Source: Candidatus Sulfotelmatobacter sp. (lineage in GTDB: Bacteria > Vulcanimicrobiota > Vulcanimicrobiia > Vulcanimicrobiales > Vulcanimicrobiaceae). Taken from it: a stretch of DNA of 64,000 nt. The notes beneath the pieces are model-generated. The model worked only from the letters and a program-made list of their open reading frames with translations. It had not been told where the DNA came from and ran no database searches. The stretch is taken from positions 242,159-306,158 of the forward strand of contig DATJRY010000010.1 of assembly GCA_035504415.1 (NCBI GenBank), written 5' to 3'. The translations under genes were made by a program, and so were the position numbers. Shown one piece after another: positions 31,746-37,680 of this stretch (the stretch's first letter is position 1; every line of letters starts with the position of its first letter).

Positions 31746-32689
31746 GACACGGAGGCGGGCGCCAGCAACGCGCGCAGCTTCTCGACGCCGGCGGCGTCGG
31801 AGACGGTCATCGCCTTGGGTGCGCCCTCGACCCGCTTCATCATCGGCCCGAGCACCGGCGATGCGGCGAACTCGACGATCAGGTCCAATTGCAGCGCGGA
31901 GAGCGCGAGCGCGACGTCGTGCCAGCGCACCTCGTCGGTGACGGAGCGGATCAGGTTGGCTTTGATCTGCTCGACGTCTTCGTACGGTTGCGCATCGACG
32001 TTGGAGATGACGGTGAAGCGCGGCAGCATGACGGTCGCGGCGCGCACGTGCGGCGCGAACTCCTCGCGCGCGGGATCCATCAGCGCGCTGTGCCACGCGC
32101 CCGAGACGTTGAGCGGGATGACGCGCTTGGCGCCCTTCTCCATCGCCAGCTCGCCCGCGACGCGCACCGCCGCGGCGTCGCCGCTGATGACGATTTGGCC
32201 GGGCGCGTTGAAGTTCGCCAGCTGCACGCGGCCGGCGCCGCGCGCGACGGCCTCGGCGACGGCGTCGCCGAGCGCCTGCGCGTCGAGCCCCAGCACGGCG
32301 GCCATCGCGCCCTGGGCCTTCTCGGCCGCACGGTGCATCGCCAGGCCGCGCTGGTTCACCAGTGCCAGCGCACTCTCGAAGGTCAGCGCGCCCGCCAGCG
32401 TGAGCGAATCGAACTCGCCGAACGAGTGCCCGGCCGACGCGACCGGGTCGAGGACGTCGCCGACCGCTTTGGCCAACGCGTAGTGCGCGACGAAGATCGC
32501 CGGCTGCGCGTAGCGCGTCTCGCGCAGCTTCTCTTCCGGCCCCTGCTCGCACAGGTTCAACAAGTCGTAGCCCAAGATCGTCTTCGCCGCCGCGAAGCAC
32601 TGCGCGGCCGCCGGATACGCACGCGCCGCATCGACGCCCATACCCAGCTGTTGCGACCCCTGTCCGGGAAAAACGACCCCAACCCGCAT
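31742..32689 (-). CDS. fabD: malonyl-CoA:ACP transacylase FabD
   Basis: 315 residues with FPGQGSQQLGMG (7-18), the nucleophile in AGHSFGEFDSL (Ser89; Phe replaces the more common Leu), the extender-defining Arg in LVNQRGLAMH (Arg114), and the catalytic His200 in VSGAWHSALM. It loads malonyl groups on AcpP. The ATG at 32689 is five bases downstream of the fabH stop, and its stop overlaps fabG. Typical length. Confidence 0.96.
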   Translation of the reverse strand: MRVGVVFPGQGSQQLGMGVDAARAYPAAAQCFAAAKTILGYDLLNLCEQGPEEKLRETRYAQPAIFVAHYALAKAVGDVLDPVASAGHSFGEFDSLTLAGALTFESALALVNQRGLAMHRAAEKAQGAMAAVLGLDAQALGDAVAEAVARGAGRVQLANFNAPGQIVISGDAAAVRVAGELAMEKGAKRVIPLNVSGAWHSALMDPAREEFAPHVRAATVMLPRFTVISNVDAQPYEDVEQIKANLIRSVTDEVRWHDVALALSALQLDLIVEFAASPVLGPMMKRVEGAPKAMTVSDAAGVEKLRALLAPASVS

Positions 32690-32694
32690 GTTCT

Positions 32695-33702
32695 CTAGTG
32701 CCCCTTGCCGTTGGTGGACCAGCGCCAGGCCACGGCGCCCCAGCTCAGGCCGGCGCCGAAGCCGACGAACAGGATGATGTCGCCGTCGTGCAGCTTGCCG
32801 GCGGCGACCGTTTCGGAGAGCGCGATCGGAATCGAGGCCGCGCTGGTGTTGCCGTAGCGGTCGATGTTGACGACCACGCGCTCCGACGGCAAGTCCAAGT
32901 GCTTGGCGGCCGCGTCGATGATGCGGCGATTGGCCTGATGCGGGATCAGCCAGGTCACGTCTTTGGGTTCGATGCCGGCGTGCTCGAGCGCGGTGTTGGT
33001 CGAGTCGATCATCTTGGTGACCGCGAACCGGAAGACTTCGCGGCCGTTCATGACGATCGTGTTCTTCTTCTGCGCGATGTCGTCGCCGGTGAGCGGCGGG
33101 TGCGCGGTGCCGCTGAACGGGAGCAGCAGATCCTGCGGGCGCGAGCCGTCGGAGCCCAGCTCGGCGCCGAGAAAGCAATCGACGTCGCTCTGCTCGAGCA
33201 CGACCGCGCCGGCGCCGTCGCCGAACAGGATCGCCGTCGAGCGGTCTTCGTAGTTGACCAGACGGGTCAGCTCTTCGGCGCCGACCAGCAGCACGCGCTT
33301 GAAGACGCGGCTGCGGACCAGGCTGGCGGCGACGGTCAAGCCGTAGATGAAGCCGCTGCAGCCGATCTCCATGTCGAACGCCGGCGTGCCGGGAACGCCG
33401 AGCTTGGCGGCCAGGACGCAGGCCGTGGCCGGGAACGCGTAGTCGGGCGTCACCGTGGCGATGATGACGCAATCCAACGCCGTCGCCGCGATGCCGGCGT
33501 TCGCCAGCGCGTGTTGCGCGGCGCCCAGCGCCAGATCGCTCGTCGGCTGATCGAGAGCGGCAGCGTGCCGCTCTTTCATGCCGGTCCGGGTCGTGATCCA
33601 CTCGTCCGACGTATCGAACATCCGCTCGAGGTCGGCGTTGCTGATCACGCGCTCAGGGACGAAATGCCCGACCCCAGCGATCCGGACGCCGGTGTTCGTC
33701 AA
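32695..33702 (-). CDS. fabH: beta-ketoacyl-ACP synthase III FabH
   Basis: 335 residues with the catalytic triad Cys115 (EIGCSGFIYGL), His255 (WLIPHQANRRII) and Asn285 (DRYGNTSAAS). It starts fatty-acid synthesis by condensing acetyl- or branched acyl-CoA with malonyl-ACP. Start is a TTG at 33702 with no good Shine-Dalgarno site; the family N-terminus RIAGVGHFVPERVI follows directly, leaving no alternative. Coupling to rpmF just upstream may help initiation. plsX, usually between rpmF and fabH, is absent here. Confidence 0.95.
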   Translation of the reverse strand: MTNTGVRIAGVGHFVPERVISNADLERMFDTSDEWITTRTGMKERHAAALDQPTSDLALGAAQHALANAGIAATALDCVIIATVTPDYAFPATACVLAAKLGVPGTPAFDMEIGCSGFIYGLTVAASLVRSRVFKRVLLVGAEELTRLVNYEDRSTAILFGDGAGAVVLEQSDVDCFLGAELGSDGSRPQDLLLPFSGTAHPPLTGDDIAQKKNTIVMNGREVFRFAVTKMIDSTNTALEHAGIEPKDVTWLIPHQANRRIIDAAAKHLDLPSERVVVNIDRYGNTSAASIPIALSETVAAGKLHDGDIILFVGFGAGLSWGAVAWRWSTNGKGH

Positions 33703-33714
33703 CGAACGTTCAAA

Positions 33715-33921
33715 CTAGCCGTGGCTGTGGCCGGCGTGGTCGTCTTTCGGCTCGACGACCTGGCGGCCGTCGTACGTGCCGCAGAACGCGCACGCGAAAT
33801 GCGGCCGCTTCGGCTGGTGGCACTGCGGACACTCGACCGTCGTGACGGCTTCGAGCTTCCAGTTCGCAGCGCGCCGGCTACGGGTCTTCGAACGAGGGGT
33901 CTTCCACTTGAGGTTTGCCAT
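33715..33921 (-). CDS. rpmF: 50S ribosomal protein bL32 (zinc-binding form)
   Basis: 68 residues. It begins like bL32 with a KxKTPRSKTRSRRAANWKL segment and keeps four cysteines (CPQCHQ and CAFCGTYDG), so it is the zinc ribbon form rather than the Zn-independent paralogue. The tail is extended and His-rich (DDHAGHSHG). Its ATG lies 44 bases inside the end of the DUF177 gene, in another frame. rpmF is next to DUF177 and the fab genes, as in many bacteria. Confidence 0.95.
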   Translation of the reverse strand: MANLKWKTPRSKTRSRRAANWKLEAVTTVECPQCHQPKRPHFACAFCGTYDGRQVVEPKDDHAGHSHG

Positions 33922-34393
33922 GATCGCCTTCCGTCGTCGCGGTCGGACAGGTGCACCCGCCGCCCGCGTTCTTGCTCCGTCCGCAGACGTCGCACAGTCC
34001 GCGGCACTCTTCCGTACACGTCCAGATCATCGGGAGCGCGCTGTCGACCAACTGTCGGACCAGATCGCCCACGTCCAGCGACGTGCCGCTCAGGACGTTG
34101 TTCTCCCCGAACGGATCGCTCGTACCGCCGGGCGGATCGAAGCGCTCCTCGACGTCGACCCGCAGCGGCGAGACGGCGTCCTCGAGGCACCGGTCGCAGG
34201 TGCCCGCGACGTCCACTTCGATGGTCCCGTCGATCTGCAAGCCTCGGTCGACGCGTTTCAGGTCCAGCCGAACGAGGGCCGGGTGCGGAAACGTGAACGA
34301 GGAGAACGGCGGAACCTCGACGTGCTCGTCGAGGACCATCGGGCGCCCCGCGAACAGCAGCGTCCCGACGTCGATGACCAGTGAAGAACCCAT
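33878..34393 (-). CDS. DUF177/YceD family protein
   Basis: 171 residues. The YceD/DUF177 core shows in DVAGTCDRCLEDAVSPLRVDV (DUF177 CxRCL motif) and LVDSALPMIWTCTEECRGLC, with a C-terminal cysteine cluster (CDVCGRS...GGGCTC) that may hold zinc. YceD is implicated in 23S rRNA processing or accumulation and nearly always precedes rpmF. The ATG at 34393 was chosen, 43 bases after the predicted transcription start; longer forms begin inside the promoter. Its 3' end overlaps rpmF by 44 bases. Confidence 0.9.
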   Translation of the reverse strand: MGSSLVIDVGTLLFAGRPMVLDEHVEVPPFSSFTFPHPALVRLDLKRVDRGLQIDGTIEVDVAGTCDRCLEDAVSPLRVDVEERFDPPGGTSDPFGENNVLSGTSLDVGDLVRQLVDSALPMIWTCTEECRGLCDVCGRSKNAGGGCTCPTATTEGDHGKPQVEDPSFEDP

Positions 34394-34442
34394 ACCATAG
34401 AACGAGGCCCCCCGCGCGGAGAGACCCCATGCCAACCGAGAT

Positions 34443-34471
34443 ATGGTAGACCACCCCCGGACCCTTGTCAA
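34443..34471 (-). promoter_or_regulatory. promoter of the DUF177-rpmF-fab operon
   Basis: On the minus strand, TTGACA (34466-34471) and TACCAT (34443-34448) are separated by 17 bases. Transcription would start near 34436, giving a leader of about 43 bases before the DUF177 ATG. It is the only good promoter for the ten-gene run down to rimM. It lies in the 107-base region divergent with the 34501 gene. Confidence 0.65.
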
Positions 34472-34500
34472 CGCAGGCGGTCGGCGTGAAGGGGAGCCGC

Positions 34501-34875
34501 ATGGACACTCACTTCAGCGCTACCACCCCCTTCGCGGGCGGGGGAGCGATCCGTTCCTTCGGTCCGGCGGGCGCCGACGGACCCGCGCAAACCGGCGGGT
34601 CCACGATCACGCCGACCATCCTCGGGACCGGCAATACCGCCGGCCTGCTCGACTCGCTCGGGACCGGCTCTTCGGGCGCGACCGGCTCGTCGGGCGGCTC
34701 CTCGCTCGTCAACGCGCTCCAGGGGCTGGCCCAGCTGCTGCTGGGCGGCGGGGGCGGCAGCGGAGGCTCGGGCTTCCAGCTGAGCCTGCCCCAGTACCAG
34801 CCCATGGCGAAGCCCAACGAGCACGACACCAGCGACATCGCGCCCTCGCCGGCCGGCGGCGGCGGCGACGACTAG
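34501..34875 (+). CDS. unknown Gly/Ser-rich small protein, first of three
   Basis: 124 residues from ATG 34501 with AAGGGGAG upstream. Composition is dominated by Gly, Ser, Thr and Ala (GTGSSGATGSSGGSS). There is one short hydrophobic segment, LVNALQGLAQLLLGGGGG (about residues 75-95), and an acidic end (NEHDTSDIAPSPAGGGGDD). It has no signal peptide, Cys or recognisable domain. It is nine bases upstream of the next small gene and surely in the same transcript. The Gly-rich hydrophobic stretch resembles self-assembling or exported proteins, but the function is not known to me. Confidence 0.65.
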   Translation: MDTHFSATTPFAGGGAIRSFGPAGADGPAQTGGSTITPTILGTGNTAGLLDSLGTGSSGATGSSGGSSLVNALQGLAQLLLGGGGGSGGSGFQLSLPQYQPMAKPNEHDTSDIAPSPAGGGGDD

Positions 34876-34884
34876 GGCTGCCCG

Positions 34885-35256
34885 ATGGGACTCCTGAGCA
34901 CGATCGGCGGCGCGCTGAGCGGCGCCGCCGAGGGCTCGATCTTCGGCAACCCGGTCAGCACGATCGGCGGCGGCATCATGGGCGCCCTGGGGCAGAGCGG
35001 CGCCAACACGGTGGGCGGTGCCAGCAACAGCTACCAGAACCTGATCAACGGCGGCTACTTAGGGGCCACCGAGGCCCTGGAAGCCCAGCAGATGACCTTC
35101 CAGCTCCAACTGCAAGCACAGTCGCAGCAGTTCGACGAGGTCACCTCGGAGCGCTCGGAGATCCTGCGCGAGTCGAACACGCTGCGCGAGGTCGCCATGG
35201 AGCAGCGCAAGGCTGACAACCAGATCACCCGCGAGTTCATCCGGACCATCGGCTGA
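34885..35256 (+). CDS. unknown small protein: Gly-rich head, coiled-coil tail
   Basis: 123 residues. The first about 55 are Gly/Ala-rich and amphipathic (LLSTIGGALSGAAEGSIFG, then VSTIGGGIMGALGQSG). The rest is a long polar helix or coiled coil (QMTFQLQLQAQSQQFDEV...) ending in NTLREVAMEQRKADNQI. This tail aligns with the tail of the next gene product (NALRELAMEQIKRDDSI). No signal peptide. The stop overlaps the next ATG (TGATG), so the products are made together, presumably in fixed ratio as partners. Helical rod or needle subunits have a similar outline, but no secretion genes are nearby. Confidence 0.7.
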   Translation: MGLLSTIGGALSGAAEGSIFGNPVSTIGGGIMGALGQSGANTVGGASNSYQNLINGGYLGATEALEAQQMTFQLQLQAQSQQFDEVTSERSEILRESNTLREVAMEQRKADNQITREFIRTIG

Positions 35257-35567
35257 TGCAGGTCGTTCCGCTCCGCTCTCAACCGCCCGCCCGCGCGGCG
35301 ACTCCGCGCGGTGCGGCCAAAAGCACGGCCACCGCCGCGCCGCACGCCGCCGCGGCGGCGCATCCGGCGACCGCGCACGCCGCCAAACCCGCCGACCGCC
35401 CCGTCACCACCGACGACGCGGACCTCATCGAGCGCCAGGCGGCCTTCGACCGCTTCATGCAGATGCGCGCCGAGCTCGACCGCGAGGCCAACGCCCTGCG
35501 CGAGCTGGCCATGGAGCAAATCAAGCGCGACGACTCGATCATGAACGCCTGGATCAAGCTGATCTAG
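35256..35567 (+). CDS. unknown small protein: Ala/Pro-rich head, coiled-coil tail
   Basis: 103 residues. The head is a disordered Ala/Pro/His-rich stretch (residues 10-48), followed by a helical tail DADLIERQAAFDRFMQMRAEL continuing through NALRELAMEQIKRDDSIMN to the end. FD...R.E...RE.N.LRE.AMEQ.K.D..I is shared with the preceding protein, so the two are paralogous in their C-terminal 42 residues but have unrelated heads. The ATG overlaps the previous stop. A hairpin with T-tract follows its stop. Unknown family. Confidence 0.7.
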   Translation: MQVVPLRSQPPARAATPRGAAKSTATAAPHAAAAAHPATAHAAKPADRPVTTDDADLIERQAAFDRFMQMRAELDREANALRELAMEQIKRDDSIMNAWIKLI

Positions 35568-35577
35568 CCGTCACCGG

Positions 35578-35595
35578 CGGGCTTCGCTCGTTTTT
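35578..35595 (+). terminator. short intrinsic terminator
   Basis: CGGGC (35578-35582) pairs with GCTCG (35586-35590), including one G-T pair, around a TTC loop. Five T residues follow at 35591-35595. It lies 11 bases after the stop of the three-gene cassette and just before the tRNA-Ile promoter. The stem is short, so efficiency may be modest. Confidence 0.5.
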
Positions 35596-35603
35596 GGCGG
35601 GCG

Positions 35604-35632
35604 TTGACAACGGCGGAGCCCGCCCGTAAACT
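35604..35632 (+). promoter_or_regulatory. promoter of tRNA-Ile, TTGACA-N17-TAAACT
   Basis: TTGACA at 35604-35609 and TAAACT at 35627-35632 are separated by 17 bases. The tRNA begins 18 bases after the -10 element, leaving a short leader for RNase P cleavage. The spacer holds GCGGAGCCCGC, an imperfect inverted repeat. Confidence 0.65.
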
Positions 35633-35649
35633 TAGTCGTCGTTCCCCTC

Positions 35650-35726
35650 GGGCCAATAGCTCAGTTGGTTAGAGCGCATGCTTGATAAGCATGAGGTCCC
35701 TGGTTCGAATCCAGGTTGGCCCACCA
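35650..35726 (+). tRNA. tRNA-Ile (GAU)
   Basis: The acceptor stem GGGCCAA pairs with TTGGCCC. The D arm is GCTCAGTTGGTTAGAGC, the anticodon stem CATGC/GCATG encloses TTGATAA (anticodon GAT), and the T arm is CTGGTTCGAATCCAG. ACCA is encoded at 35723-35726. It is not part of an rRNA operon here. The EAL gene on the minus strand ends two bases downstream. Confidence 0.98.
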
Positions 35727-35728
35727 AT

Positions 35729-37576
35729 TCAGACCTCGCGCAGCAAACGCTCACGCAGGTCGTCGAACGGCTGCGGCGGCGCGAGATGGAAGCCTTGCCC
35801 GTACCGGCAGCCGTGGGCGAGCGCCCACGCGATTTGCGCTTCCCGTTCGATCCCTTCGGCCAGCGTGGCGACGCCCAGTCGCCGGCCGAGCGAGCAGAGC
35901 ATCTCACCGACGGCGGCGTCGCGCCCGTTCGACGGTTGCTCGTGCACGAACGTCCGGTCGATCTTCAGGATGTCGAACGGCAAGCGACGCAGGTATGGCA
36001 GTGAGGAGTGCCCGGTCCCGAAGTCGTCCAGTGCGACCGCAACGCCGAGCGCGCGCAGTTGGCTGAGCGCGTCGGCCGAGCGCGAGAGGTCTTCCATCGC
36101 GGCGGATTCCGTGACTTCGATGCCGAGATTCCGGGTGAGTCCGGGCCGGTGCTCGAGTGCGCGCCGCAGCTGGTCGACGAATGCTTCGTCGGCCAGATCC
36201 TTCGCCGAGATGTTCACGTAGCAGCGGAACTCGGCGGGGAGATGCGGCATGCGGCCGAGGTCGCGCAGCACCTCATCGATCACCCACGATGTGACGCGCC
36301 CGATGATGCCGGCGCGCTCCGCGAACGGGATGAACTCGCTCGGCGCGAGGAGACCGTGTTGCGGATGGTTCCACCGAATCAACGCCTCCGCTCCGGCGAG
36401 GCGACGGGATTCCAGCTCGAACGTCGGCTGATACACCAAGTGGAGCTCTTCGGTCTGAACCGCGCGGAGGAGATCCGCGCGGCTGATCCGACCGCGCTGG
36501 AACGCTTGCTCCATCGCGGCGTCGTAGCGCCGCACCGTCCCGGCACCCCGGCTCTTGCCGGCCTCGAGGGCGATATCGGCACGCCGCGCGAGGTCCTCGG
36601 CGCCTTGTCCGTCGTGCGGAAAGACGGCCACGCCGAACGACGCCGTCACGTCGATCGTCCGCGTCCCGTCTCGATCACCGGTACTGAAAGCTCGGGCGAA
36701 GCGGCGCTCGTACCGCGCAAGCCCCGCGGTGAGCGCGACATCGCAACCGGCGCCACGCATCAGAACGCCGAATCGATCCGCCGAGAGCCGCGCGACGAGG
36801 TCCGCCTCGTCGATGCCGTTCAGCTCCGCCGCCACTTCGACGAGCAGCTCGTCTCCGAACAGATGACCGTGCGCGCGATTGATCTCGCCGAAACCGTCGA
36901 TGTCGACGATTGCAAGCGCGAACGGCGCTTGCGCTTCGATCGCCGAGCGGAGTGCGACCTGGAACTGGGTGCGGTTCGGCAGGCCGGTGAGCAGGTCGTG
37001 CTCGGCGGCGTAGCGCATGCGGTCGGATAGCCAGCGTCGGTGGAGGCGGTTCGCGAAGAGCGCTGCCAGCACGTCGACGTACGCGCGGTCGTCGTCACCG
37101 AAGGGGTCCCTGCTCATCGGCATCGGGGAGGCGAAGATGAGCAAATGCGTGGACCCGCCGACGGGGAAGCTCGTGCCGATGCAGCTGCCCCAGCCTTTCG
37201 CCCGCACCGCATCCAGGCTGATGCGGGTGAGCTCGTCCCAGGCGATGGCATGTCGCGCCGCCGCTACCTGCGCTGCGAGCGTCTGATGCACCGGTAGCGT
37301 ATCGCCGGGCCCGAGAACGGCGAACGCGTCGCCTGCGGGTGGTCCCGCGAACGCGCACGCGTCGACGACGACGAGGCCGCCTTCGACGTGACTCAGATAG
37401 CCCGCGATCGGCACCTGCGGCCGTAGCGACGCGGCGCCGACCTCGAGCATCGCCTGGACCCAGGCGGCATCGTTGAGCCCGTCCAGCTCACCGCAGCGCG
37501 AGAGGCCCGCGAACCGTTCCGCCAGCAGGCGCGAGCGTCGCTCGGTGGCGGCGAGGACGGAAAGCACGGCGAGCAT
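35729..37576 (-). CDS. GAF-GGDEF-EAL protein, c-di-GMP phosphodiesterase with degenerate GGDEF
   Basis: 615 residues. Residues about 30-175 form a GAF-like sensor. The diguanylate cyclase-like domain (190-350) keeps HDLLTGLPNR and VDIDGFGEIN, but the active-site motif reads SADRF (265-269) instead of GGDEF, so cyclase activity is unlikely. The EAL domain is intact: GAEALIRWNHP (EAL 397-399), NISAKDL, DDFGTGHSSLPYL, LKIDRTFV and EGIE. It therefore probably hydrolyses c-di-GMP, with the dead GGDEF as a possible GTP-sensing regulator. It is divergent from the large regulator at 37681 over 104 bases. Confidence 0.92.
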   Translation of the reverse strand: MLAVLSVLAATERRSRLLAERFAGLSRCGELDGLNDAAWVQAMLEVGAASLRPQVPIAGYLSHVEGGLVVVDACAFAGPPAGDAFAVLGPGDTLPVHQTLAAQVAAARHAIAWDELTRISLDAVRAKGWGSCIGTSFPVGGSTHLLIFASPMPMSRDPFGDDDRAYVDVLAALFANRLHRRWLSDRMRYAAEHDLLTGLPNRTQFQVALRSAIEAQAPFALAIVDIDGFGEINRAHGHLFGDELLVEVAAELNGIDEADLVARLSADRFGVLMRGAGCDVALTAGLARYERRFARAFSTGDRDGTRTIDVTASFGVAVFPHDGQGAEDLARRADIALEAGKSRGAGTVRRYDAAMEQAFQRGRISRADLLRAVQTEELHLVYQPTFELESRRLAGAEALIRWNHPQHGLLAPSEFIPFAERAGIIGRVTSWVIDEVLRDLGRMPHLPAEFRCYVNISAKDLADEAFVDQLRRALEHRPGLTRNLGIEVTESAAMEDLSRSADALSQLRALGVAVALDDFGTGHSSLPYLRRLPFDILKIDRTFVHEQPSNGRDAAVGEMLCSLGRRLGVATLAEGIEREAQIAWALAHGCRYGQGFHLAPPQPFDDLRERLLREV

Positions 37577-37680
37577 GGGACGACCCTAGCGCACGGCAAT
37601 CCGGCTGCCGCACTCCTGCCTTCCGACCTTCGTCTCAGTGCGCACCGGGACGTGACGCTCCACCTCCGGAATGCGCAACC

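Noticed and set aside
34885..35567. Type III secretion rod or needle subunits
   Set aside because: The helical tails and Gly-rich head have a similar outline, but no ATPase, export gate or ring genes are in the window, and the tails lack recognisable needle motifs. Kept only as a hypothesis.
35632..35907. Minus-strand reading frame through tRNA-Ile (VGQPGFEPGTSCLSS...)
   Set aside because: It is the antisense translation of the tRNA and the end of the EAL gene in another frame.
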